Below, one piece after another: positions 34,135-44,163 of a DNA stretch of 64,000 bases. The stretch is from the NCBI GenBank assembly GCA_036874045.1, contig CM072339.1:8873501-8937500 (forward strand), given 5' to 3'. This stretch comes from Cymodocea nodosa (lineage: Eukaryota > Streptophyta > Magnoliopsida > Alismatales > Cymodoceaceae). Position 1 is the first letter of the stretch. Each line of letters starts with the position of its first letter. Position numbers and translations under genes: made by a program. A model generated the notes under the pieces. The model made no database searches and had not been told where the DNA came from. It worked only from the letters and a program-made list of their open reading frames with translations.

Positions 34135-36085
34135 ATGGTCTCCAAGTTCTACAAAGGTCGTGGCAGAGGAAAAGGCAAAAGCAGAAGAGATGCAAAAGGA
34201 AAAGAAATAGAGAATGATGAAGTTCCACGTACTTGGTCCAAGAAAATATTTCAAGTGGACAAAAGGTTAGAAGAACTTTATAGAGATTACTTCTTTTCTC
34301 AGGGAATATTAGATGAAGTTAGACAAGAACTTCAACATACTGATGTAAATATTACATACATGGGTATTCGTAGTAAATTTGATAGAGAATACAGAATGAA
34401 ATGTGTTGAGATTGCATTTTTGGAACAGTATGTAAAATATTTGGAAAAAGGTGTAGGTTCATCAAATAGAACTCCTCAAACTCCTATAAACGGTACAAGA
34501 CTACATGCATTTGAGGAAGAGCATGAATCAGCTATCCCTACTCCTTTATATTCAAAACAAGTAGAATCAGATATTGCTGTAGACAAAACAAAAGTTGATA
34601 GTCTTCGAAAGGCTGTTGCAATAGAAAGTGCCTTAGAAGAATTAAAGCAGAAAACTTTCATGGAGCAATTTGAAAAGAAAACAGCAATACTTGAAAAGGA
34701 GAAACAAAAATGTTATAGAAGAAGGAAAGTCAGAAAAATTATGTCTAAGGAAACAAAGTCTATTGAAAAAAGAAAATCAGATGAAAATTTATTTTCAAAG
34801 GACAATGTATGTCTAGACATTGTACCTTTTTGTGCATCTGATAAACTCATCAGTTCCAAACAAATTGAAACTGATGAAGATAATGAGACTTTATTTTCCC
34901 TTGCTAGAAAGCTTGAGAAGATACACCGGCTGTAGAATTTGTGGAAAAATTGTACTCTGAACATTCTATAGAGACTGAACAGATGAATGTTGCGCATATT
35001 GACAATGTTCCTAACACTATTGAAGCTGAAGAATCAAGCTTACCTGAGCAGCTTCAAGATAATATTCTGGAAGAGGAACAACATGACATTCATTTTGAAG
35101 AAGAGGTTCCTGAAGATGAATTAAACTTTGAATCACGGCTTCAGGTATCACCTTCTTTGTGTACAATATTAAAATTCAAGGTAATGCAATTCATTTTCGA
35201 TCTGAAGAAGCATTGCAGAAATACAATAATCTGATTACATGTCAGATTCTGCATGCTCGTCCAATAAAATTCAGAAATTTAATGGAAATAAGAGATCTGT
35301 TTGAGTTTCAAGGCCTCATTAAATTCTTGCCAGTAGGAACGAAATGGAAGCAATACATAGAGCTTATTGCAGCTTTTTATAGCAATCTGGACAAGAATGG
35401 AAATTTTCTGAAAACTCAAATAAATGAATAGGAGTTTATATTGTCTCCTGAGTTGATTTTTGAAGTTTTAGGATTAAAGAATGAAGGTGTTGTTGTTACC
35501 AACAGATTTGACATAATAAGACAACTGGAATGGAACATTCAATCTTTATCAAAAATTCCAGATGCATATTCTGAAATGAGATTAATGGAAAATCTGAATG
35601 CAGAGGCAAGATTTATTGCATGCAAATTTATTTCAGAGAGTTGGACACAATTTGGAAGTCAGCAAAAGCTATTTATATGCAACTTATGGCCTACTGGATA
35701 GAATTCAAATAAATTGGTTTGATGTTTTTATGTCTCAACTACAGCATATGAGTTCAAAGTTATTTTATGGTGATGCTGTATGTAGAATCCTTGCAAGCCA
35801 ATTGACTTTATCTGACTGGTCCTCTGAAACTAAAGGCATGAGAACATTTAGTGTTAAAGATTTGCAAAAATTCCAGGCCATGCATAAACCTCAACGACAA
35901 CAACAACAACAACCTGATACAGACCATATACAACAACAACAACAAAGTTATTCAGTTCAAGCAGAACAGTAAACCCAGCTACCTCCTGACTTAGATGTAG
36001 TGCTTAACGACATCAGAAATGATATTAGGCATCTAGGAGATAAAATATGTAATGCTATAAGTGATATACTTAGGAGGGGTCGATA
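34135..36085 (+). pseudogene. Sirevirus accessory ORF, copy 1
   Basis: ATG at 34135: MVSKFYKGRGRGKGKSRRDA, a basic RG-rich head, then a helical Lys/Glu-rich region (IESALEELKQKTFMEQFEKK) and an acidic linker (ETEQMNVAHIDNVPNTIEAE). The globular part has LMEIRDLFEFQGLIKFLPVG, ELIFEVLGLKNEGVVVTNRF, and DRIQINWFDVFMSQLQHMSS followed by KLFYGDAVCRILASQ. The Gln-rich tail is PQRQQQQQPDTDHIQQQQQ. It may match the plant transposon-associated family PF20167; a homolog lies at 38212-39269. Its role is unknown. Some Sireviruses carry an env-like ORF here, but I see no membrane segment. Several breaks. Confidence 0.75.
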
Positions 36086-36267
36086 ACTGTTTTTGTTTGT
36101 TTATGAATACAAAATGTAGTGTTTGTATTACTTGTTTGATTTGATTGAACAATACATTTTTCTGTAAATGTCTTCAATTATTATTCTTGTTTATAGAAAG
36201 AGTTGTTGTAATTATATCTCTTATATATATATATATATTCTCTGTAATTATCTTTTTGATTAATGAC

Positions 36268-36280
36268 AAAAAGGGGGAGA
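36268..36280 (+). other. Internal polypurine tract, Sirevirus copy 1
   Basis: AAAAAGGGGGAGA about 310 bases before the 3' LTR, identical to the LTR-proximal tract at 36575-36587. Preceded by an (AT)n stretch at about 36218-36238. Confidence 0.8.
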
Positions 36281-36574
36281 AATATTATAAAAAGATGATT
36301 ATGATCTTAATTGCATATATATATATTATAAAAGGAGATGCTATTTAATGGTTATTATAATATGATAGATGATAATTAGAAAACTGATACTTATATAATT
36401 ATTGACATCTGAGAGTTTTAGTTCTGAGAGGTAAAATTTACACAAACAATAGAAATAAGCTTTAGTGAACTTAAGTCAACAAACAAGTTTGTTGAATTAA
36501 AAGTTAACCCAACGAAGGTACTTTGTTGAGTTAAACATATTTCATAATTGATTTAATATGGTTTTGCCATCATC

Positions 36575-36587
36575 AAAAAGGGGGAGA
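36575..36587 (+). other. Polypurine tract, Sirevirus copy 1 (LTR-proximal)
   Basis: AAAAAGGGGGAGA one base before the 3' LTR. Primes plus-strand DNA synthesis in the family. Confidence 0.88.
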
Positions 36588-36588
36588 T

Positions 36589-38211
36589 TGTTGTGTATTT
36601 TTGTTTTGATTATGTGTGCTGAATGAAAATAATCATATTTGCTCAATTACTATTGCTTGTGAAAAGAAATTAAAATCATCAATTAATACAGAAAAAGCTT
36701 ACTGATATAAATACTTGTCTGTATTGGATCTGAAGTTAATATCTAGTCGTTTCATTGCATTAATTTCTCATTTAGCTAAACGTTAAGTTAACGTGTGTTT
36801 TTATTGAAAAACATGATATGTTTTAATGTTATATCTTCTCTATCATGAACAGTGCACGTTTAGACAACTCGTTAAGTTAGAGTTTTGTTTGTATAGAGGT
36901 CACGTGAGAACTCGTTAAGTTAGAGGCTTAAAGGTTAAAATAGGTCACGTGATAACTCATTAAGTTAGTGAGTAAAAGAAGAGACGAACTCGTTAAGTTA
37001 GTGTTATACACATGGTGAAATTATATGTTACGAATGTTGTATTGTATCACGTGAGGTGCACATGTTTAACTCGTTAAGTTAACATAACTAAATGCGTTGA
37101 GTTGCTATATTGAACACTAAGGCAATGCGTTAGGTTAGCGTTATAAACTTAAGTTGTTATTTTTGCACGTGGTAAAATTCTTATTATAAAAATATTTGTT
37201 TATTACTGGTTCGTTGAGTTATCATAACACAACAGAGATGGTTCGTTCAGATAGCATAACACCATGGACTTAGTTCGTTGAGTTAGCTACAGTACTTGTC
37301 ACGTGAAATGGCACATGAGGAACTCGTTAAGTTAGAAACGTTAAGTTATATATATACTTGTGTTACTCGTTTAGTTAACATTAAAGTAACGACTTCTTAT
37401 TACACTGATGAAAAATTTTTGGACGAGAAAGTTTATTTTGCAAGAAATTTTTCAGAGATCCAGGACTGATGATTAAAGAAAATTCGAAATATAAACGTGG
37501 GTTAGAACGTGTGTGTTTCGATGAAGGAAAAAGAAAAGACGTGGAGAAGTTGAAAGCTGGTAGTGGTTAAACGTGAAGGATATGCATGTAATGAAGATAC
37601 AGTATAAAAGGCATAGAATTCTCTTTGATCAAACCATCCTTGCACACAAAAAGAAAAATCTTTTCAAGTATCAAACCATCCTTGCACACAAAAAGAAAAA
37701 TCTTTTCAAGGATCAAACCATCCCTGCACACCAAAAGAAAAATCTTTTTCAGGGATCAAAAACACCTTCTCGGGGAAAATCTCTCAAGTGGAAGAAAGTT
37801 TAGTGAAGCATAAGAAGGTAAGATTTTCGTCACTGAAGATTTGAAGTATCAGAAGAAAGCAAATTCGGTGAAGCATGAAAAGACAAGATATTCGTCACTG
37901 AAGAATTGCTGAAGAAGAAAAAGAAGAAGAAGAAAGATCTCAAACAGGGAGAAAAGTTTTAAATTCCGCAAATTAGTTTTCTCTGTTTGTAGTTATGAAA
38001 TTGTTTATATGATACATGGTATCGAAATATAATTGCATCTACAATTTATGAGGAGAATTGAATTGTATATTGTAATTGAAACCTTGAATAAAAATGATTT
38101 TATGAAAACAATGTCTCGACTTGTTTTTGAGTTTTAAAGTTTCAATTATATTTCAGAAAATATTAAAAATACACAATTCACCCCCCTCTTGTGTAGCCAT
38201 ACGATCCTACA
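36589..38211 (+). repeat. 3' LTR of Sirevirus copy 1 (1623 bp)
   Basis: TGTTGTGTATTTTTG at 36589 to GATCCTACA at 38211. Same internal layout as the 5' LTR, including a TATA box at 37603-37611 and three 42-bp units. Confidence 0.9.
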
Positions 38212-39269
38212 AAAATAACTTCATAGATTCCACTGAAGAGCAAGAAACTCTTCAGCAAAATATGGAAAGAATTGAAGACAGAGTGGAGAGTTCTGCCGTC
38301 TCACCACCACAGACAGAAGCAAAAGCAAAAATTCATGAATCTGTAGAGAATGTTGAAATGCAGCCTATAGAAGAGGAAGAGCAAGAACAAACCCCTCTGG
38401 AACAGCAAAGTCACCTTCCTGACCCGACTGAAACAACAATTTTGAATGAAATACATTTTTGTAGTCAGGAAGCCTATACCAAATATTAAGAAATAAGGGG
38501 TAACAATATTATTTACAGTAGACCAGTAAATTGGAATGGAATGCAAGAAATCAAAGATCTATTTGAATTCCAAAGTCTACTGCAGTTTATTTCTCAAGAA
38601 AGAGGGCATGCAGTGTATGAGAATCTAGTGCCCTAGTTTTATGCAAATTTGAGAGAGGAAGACGGAAAATTAATTTCCAACGTGGAGGAAGCTGATGTAC
38701 AGATAACACCAGAGCTTCTCCACAATATTTTTGGATTAAAGAATGAAGGACAAGAAATTTTGGAAAGTACAACTGCCATCGAGTGGACAGAATAAGAAAT
38801 CAAGGACAGTTTGGCTATCAATCCTGGTGTGCCTTTATTAAATAGACTAAAGCATTTAAATGGTAAAGCACACATGGTAGCTAACATTTTAATTAAGAAT
38901 GTCTATCAACGACAAGGCCATGACATAGAACTGAGTCAATTTGTCAAAAGGGCCACGTATGCAGTTGTAAATAGAATTCAAATAAATTGGTCTGCAGTTT
39001 TTATCTCCAAACTGAAAGCAGTCAAGAAAAAATTATTTTATGGAGATTTGATTCCACTACTGATGGTGGACTGTATGGATTTCACTAAATGGACATCAAA
39101 AAGGATTAGATCAAGAACCATTTCAGTGAAAGAATACAGAAATTTTGTAGCTGCAGAGATAGTTGTACCTTTTGGAGGCTTTACAAGAGCTGTAGAAAGA
39201 ATTAATCAATTAAAACTTCAATTAGAAAAACTCCAGAAGGAAGTAGATGAACTTAGGAATAGAGATTAA
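38212..39269 (+). pseudogene. Divergent relative of the Sirevirus accessory protein
   Basis: An acidic Glu/Gln-rich head (MQPIEEEEQEQTPLEQQSHL) is followed by a globular part that parallels the Sirevirus accessory ORF block for block: MQEIKDLFEFQSLLQFISQE, ITPELLHNIFGLKNEGQEIL, VVNRIQINWSAVFISKLKAV then KKKLFYGDLIPLLM. It ends in a short coiled coil, INQLKLQLEKLQKEVDELRN. It starts directly at the Sirevirus copy 1 boundary, so its own start is lost. The parent element is unknown. A PF20167-like domain is likely but unproven. A few breaks. Confidence 0.7.
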
Positions 39270-40200
39270 ATTGTATTGTTCGTCTACTTGTGTAAAATTG
39301 TATGAAATTGTATGATGTATTTGTAATGTAATTGATTCATATTAATGAATATAATTTTTCAGATGCAATTTTCATACGTGTTTTGAATATGAAATGAATG
39401 GAATTTATTGAATATTATATAATTTGTGGAACTTTATGAATGAATATGTAACAGATTTACAATTTGCTGAATGACAGGATAAATGCTTAAAAATTTCTAT
39501 ATGTTGCAAGGTAAAATGTAAATTATGCGTAATATAAAATGACCTGCAAGTTAAATCTTTATATAATGTTCTTATTTAAATGAATTTTGATGAGAATGAT
39601 GCATTAATGACATAGATTTAACTTTATTTCAGTTAACAGAATGAAAAAAAGAAAAGAAAAGAGGAATTTACAAGAGTAAAACTTAGAGGTTGCTAAGTGT
39701 TAACTCAACGAAGTAAGTCCGTTGAGTTAACCGTAACTCCACAAAGTCAGTAATATAATATAAGGTCACTCCGTTGAGTTATCTATAACTCAACGAAGTT
39801 AATCCGTGGAGTTAGCAACAATAACCGACTTTGTTTCGTTGAGTTATTTGTGACTCAACGAGGTTAGTTCGTGGATTAAGCAAAACAATTATTCTTTTAA
39901 CTAGGAACGAAACTTCGTCGGTTTAGCGGTTACCAAAATTTAAAATTAATAGTGGTACACGTACTCATAAAAACAGGAACCATAATGCACGTTGCAAGAC
40001 ACGTTCTTGTAACGAGATTTATTCACTTTATGGATGTACATTATATATATAAACTAGAATGTTATTTACGAGTTACCAGCACTTTTAAAAAAAAGGAGAA
40101 TGCATTGGAGGAACTGGAAGGAGAAGCAGCTGATTCAACTTCATTCAACAACAAATATTTATTGAATGGAAAGTTTCAGACTGGTTTGAACTGAAATTTA
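39270..40200 (+). other. Spacer with CCGTTGAGTTA inverted words
   Basis: About 930 bases without a convincing gene. At 39700-39880 there are several inverted words of the kind found in the Athila LTR (GTCCGTTGAGTTAACCGTAA, CCGTTGAGTTATCTATAACT, TTCGTTGAGTTATTTGTGAC). It may be part of an LTR or leader of the element that owns the gag at 40201, but no LTR ends or primer site were found. Confidence 0.5.
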
Positions 40201-41273
40201 ATTATATTAGTCAATTGCCATATTTTCATGGATTAGAAAGAGAGGATGCCTATTATTTCCTTAAAGAATTTAATGAAGTTTGTCAAATGATGAAAATGCT
40301 GAACATGAGTATAGATGCTATTAAACTTAGATATATCCCTTTTTCTTTAAAAGACACAGCTAAGTGATGGTTATATACTCTATCGCCTGATTCAATTTCT
40401 ACATGGACTGAATTTTGCTTTATATTTTTGGAAAAATATTATCCAACACATCAAATGATTAAAAAGAAGAAAGAAATCTTAATGTGTAGCCAAAAACAAG
40501 GTGAATCATTCTAGAAATATTTTGAAAGATTTAAAGATTTATTGACTCAATGTCCACATCGTGCAATGAGTAAAGCACAATTAATAGGTATAATTTATGA
40601 AGGCATAGATGTTTCAACGAAATCTTTATTAGAATCTACCTGTCAAAATGGATTTTTAAAGTTATGTAGTGAAGAAGCATGGGCATATTTAGAAAACTTT
40701 GCAAAAGGAACTGCATAGTGGGAAAATTCAACTGAAGCTATTGCAGATAAAAAAATATTGCCAAGAGGAATGCATGAAATAGATTCAAATACTATGATTG
40801 AGGTGAAATTAAATGAATTAACAAAGAAAATAAAAGAGTTATCATTAAATCAAAAGCTAGCATAAAAGAATGCAAATATAAATGATTTAGATATTATTTA
40901 TGCTAGAAACTAGAGAGATAACTTGGGAAATTTTTATAATCCTAATTGGAGAAATCACCTGAATTTATCTTGGAGAAACAACAATTTCCAGGGAGGAGAA
41001 AATATGAATGAGAAGAATATAAGTTATGAAGCATTACTGGAACAAGGATCTAGAATAGAGAAATTAGAAAAGATAATCCAACAATTAAACAATCGTCTAG
41101 ATTTTGTATTTGGAAGTGCTACAATTCAAAATCAGAATAGAAATATATCACTTAGACAGAAGGAACCAATGGAAGGTAGGCCTACTAGAGGATTGCCAAT
41201 ACAAGCTATACCTAATCCTGTCAATAGAACGGTCAATGAAATTGATACCTCTTTTGGGAGGATAGTTGAATGA
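40201..41273 (+). pseudogene. Athila-type gag (capsid domain) fragment
   Basis: YISQLPYFHGLEREDAYYFL, DAIKLRYIPFSLKDTAK and STWTEFCFIFLEKYYPTHQM are the conserved blocks of the plant retrotransposon gag domain (PF03732 type). These are followed by EAWAYLENFAKGTA and the Athila-like tail with NFYNPNWRNHLNLSWRNNNF and a helical RIEKLEKIIQQLNNRLDFVF. This is the gag part that both Athila copies in the window lack. The order here (after an accessory-like gene, before an F-box fragment) is unusual. Fossil with several breaks. Confidence 0.75.
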
Positions 41274-41689
41274 AGCAGCATATTTGAAGCAACTATCTAT
41301 ATGTATATATGTTTTTATTTTTTAGTTAATAGTATCGTAGAGTTAATCCTTAACTCAACAAACTTAGTCCGTTGAGTTATTCCTTAACTCCACGAGGGTG
41401 TGCAGTAGTTATGTTAATTTTTATCTTTGTTAATTTTTGTTTGTGTTATACAGAATCAACAAATGGAATTGATGCAATTGTCGTTGGATGCACTAAGGGA
41501 AGTACTAAGTAACTTGTCAGCCAAAGATCTGTGCAGGCTATGTTGTGTATCAAAGGAAATTAAAAATTGTATTGAAGAAAAATATTTTCAGGGACTACAA
41601 GCTGCAAAAATGACTAAGTTTAGAGATGGATTCATATGGAGGTCATTTAATTGTAGTTCAATTAATCATGAATATCTGGCTATGGAAGA

Positions 41690-43339
41690 TGTTAGAACCC
41701 GAGTATTTTGATAATGCAAAACCTATGTGAGGAAACATATTGTATTTCACAGTTAAGTCTGTACTGCATTAGATCAGAAGGCTGCTAGAACAATTTTCAA
41801 GCAGATGAATAGATCAAGAAGGTTCCAGATGATAATACCTTCAAGATACAGCAAAATCGGATAGTTACAGGTTCAAGTATTCGAAGAGTAAAACAGCAGC
41901 AAAACTATCGAACAATTAGAAGGATAACTATCCAAATTTTTCAAAGCCTTCAGAGAGTTATTTAATCAGACAGTTAAGGGGATTGAATGATTGGATAGTT
42001 AAAGAGTTAACTATCCGGAAGGTTAAAGGACTTTTCGGAGAGTTACAGGTATAACTATCCGAAAGTTAAGTCATTCAATAAACCACGTGTAGAAATATAG
42101 AACGGAAGCTTAAAGGACTTGTCGGAGAGTTAGATAACTATCCGAGTTTTCTTTTCGGAGAGTTAGATAACTATTCGAGTTTTTCGGTAAGTTACAGTTT
42201 AATCATTCGAAACTTAAGTTAGTGAATTTCCCACATGCAGAATTCCAGACAAATGCTCAAATGAATTTTTGGAGAGTTAGAAAGATAACTATCCGAAATT
42301 CTAAAGCGTTTTGGTGAGTTACAGGGATAACCATCTGAATCTTAAGTCAGTGAATTTCCCACGTGTAGAATTTTAGAAAGAAGTGCAAATAAGTTTTCGG
42401 AGAGTTAGAAATATAACTATCCGAAATTCTAAAGCATTTCGGTGAGTTACAGGGATAACCATCCGAAACTTAAGTCAGCCTTTATGCACATGCTGAATTA
42501 AAGCAATCGGAAAGTTAATAAAGACAAACTATCCGACAAGTATATAACTGTTCGGAGAGTTACAGTTATAAGTATCCGATTGAATGGCAGCTCACATTTA
42601 ATATTCTGGAATCCTACCTAGCAGTAAAGGTTAAGTGATTTTTCGGTGAGTTACATATCTAACTATCTGAAAGGATAGGAAAATCGGTAAGATATCTTGA
42701 AATGATTTTCTGAACGGTAACTTACCGTATTGGGACTTGATCCTAATTAAGTACAGTAGAATACATCCGTTGGAGGAAAATATGATCATTGTACATATCA
42801 AGTATATATTCAAAATATAGACAACGGATATACGGGAGAGATATACAGTGAGCTACACTCCAATTCCATTTACACTCAAGTCTGCAAATAGTGAAGATAT
42901 TCTAAAGATCTACTACAGAAAAAGCTCTTGCGCCAAAACTCTAATTGAAGGTTTAAAGTTGTTGGTTCGTGGCTTCAACCTGAAAGCTACATACAGTGTT
43001 GGTTTGAGTTTCGACCTGAAAACTCTAGAGGTTGGTTTACTGAAATTTTTTTTACCTGAAAACTTCTGTGTAGTTGGTTATTGCTTTGACCTGAAGGCAA
43101 GTGTGTAAGTGTTGAATCACTTAGTGAAGCCCAAGTGAATCTTGGGGGTGGACTAGCCGAGTTGGTGAACCACCTAAAAAATTTGCTGTGTGTTTCTTGT
43201 CTCTACTGTTTTGCACTCACTTAGTTTCATCTCATTACATTTCTGTTGAATCATTCGATTCAACATCTAAAGAATTTTTAAAAAAAACTACACACGTTCA
43301 CCATTCACCCCCCCTCTAGTGAGCCTATCGATCCTAACA
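41690..43339 (+). repeat. Solo LTR of a Sirevirus-like family, with target duplication (1650 bp)
   Basis: Perfect terminal inverted words TGTTAG (41690) and CTAACA (43339), flanked by the 5-base direct repeat GAAGA (41685-41689 and 43340-43344). The end block TTCACCCCCCCTCTAGTGAG is of the Sirevirus/copia type. It contains GAGAGTTACAGGTATAACTATCCG-like inverted words, a 128-bp tandem repeat at 42190-42480 and four imperfect ~55-bp units with GACCTGAA words at 42960-43105. No internal element is present, so this is the product of LTR-LTR recombination. Confidence 0.92.
42190..42480. repeat. 128-bp tandem repeat inside the solo LTR
   Basis: GTGAATTTCCCAC at 42222 and 42350, and TAAGTCAG at 42343 and 42471, are each 128 bases apart. 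Every unit holds GAGAGTTAGA, TAACTATCCGAAATTCTAAA and GGTGAGTTACAGGGATAACC words. Confidence 0.8.
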
Positions 43340-43972
43340 GAAGAAACTACTGGAATTCCACCCAATGCATTAGAAGGAATAAATCATATTATGAGGATAG
43401 ATGAAGGATTAATCATGTACAAGACGAGACCAAGGTATGCAAGTTTATTATTACCTAATATTTTGATAAGAAATCCTATAATAGGAGAAGAATGGAATAT
43501 AGGAAGACCTAATAGATTTGAAGTACCAACTGTAAATTGTGGATCAGCTTTAATATTTTCTGATAAAAATTTTGCAATTCCTGAAAAATTATATTATTGG
43601 AGACCTACAGGAAATTGGGGTGAAGATTTACGCTTAAGTGTGTATAATTTTCTGAATAGATCTTGGAATGAAAATATTGTGATATATCTAGGATAGAAAT
43701 CATTAATTAACCAAACACATGTCATACTTGATGGATATATATATCTTGTCACAGATATTTCAATTGCATTTGGATCTGATTTTTACATAGTGAGCATAGA
43801 CAGTTATGATGAATATATAGAAATTTTTCCTGTACCGAGTGATATAGCTAAACCACCATCTACAGAATTTAATAAAATTCAAATAGGAATGTGGTATAAT
43901 GAAGAAGATGATCCTACTTTATGTCTGATACGATAGTGGGATGAACAACTATTACAATCTTTTATGCCATAG

Positions 43973-44163
43973 GTTAGTGTCTTCAGTATCACTAACTATT
44001 GCAATAGTGTTATCTTGATCTGATGTTAAGTATAAGGTGCTAGTCCTCTGTCCTGAGGCAACAACTCTTGCACCTTCGGTTACCTTCCATTTGCCTACAC
44101 CAAAGCCAATCTGGTAACCATCATTATCTAGGAAACTTATGGAAATTAATTACTTTGCATGAT
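43973..44163 (-). pseudogene. Copia B protease-integrase fragment (left part)
   Basis: The minus strand encodes LISISFLDNDGYQIGFGVGK, WKVTEGARVVASGQRTSTLY and LTSDQDNTIAIVSD, the copia region after the protease. It continues the copia B reading that ends at 57220 with IWKLQEVRYV, on the other side of Sirevirus copy 2. Its left end abuts the F-box fragment. Confidence 0.8.

Larger units (their letters stand above)
27430..38211 (+). mobile_element. Sirevirus-type Ty1/copia, copy 1 (both LTRs, incomplete pol)
   Basis: 5' LTR 27430-29085, tRNA-Met primer site 29088-29099, gag, protease, RT end with RNase H, long spacer, accessory ORF, two polypurine tracts, 3' LTR 36589-38211. No integrase is recognisable. 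A hand comparison of the first ~240 bases of the two LTRs shows about 8 differences (~3%), suggesting an insertion roughly 1-2 million years ago at usual plant rates. The 5-base flanks (AAGTG, AAAAT) do not match. Broken, with roughly ten or more breaks. Confidence 0.85.
41463..43972 (+). pseudogene. F-box-like gene fragment split by a solo LTR
   Basis: The reading begins MELMQLSLDALREVLSNLSA at 41463. LSLDALREVLSNLSAKDLCR with LCCVSKEIKNCIEE fits an F-box (substrate adaptor of SCF ubiquitin ligases). It runs to 41689, where the solo LTR is inserted, and resumes in the same frame at 43340 with EETTGIPPNALEGINHIMRI. The C-terminal part has WNIGRPNRFEVPTVNCGSAL and a beta-rich WRPTGNWGEDLRLSVYNFL, and no clear kelch, LRR or DUF295 repeat. 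Two in-frame stops (about 43694 and 43934) precede the last stop at 43970. Probably a host F-box pseudogene or a piece captured by a retroelement. Confidence 0.6.

Noticed and set aside
34135-36085. Envelope gene of the Sirevirus
   Set aside because: Position fits an env-like ORF, but no signal peptide, transmembrane helix, coiled-coil fusion segment or cysteine pattern is visible.
39952-40194. Short open frame upstream of the gag fragment as a separate gene
   Set aside because: It has no motif, and its second half merges into the spacer leading to gag. Probably leader sequence.
42848-43108. Repeat protein with LKATYSVGL / LKTLEVGLL units in the solo LTR
   Set aside because: It follows from four imperfect ~55-base DNA repeats near the LTR end; no start context or family match.
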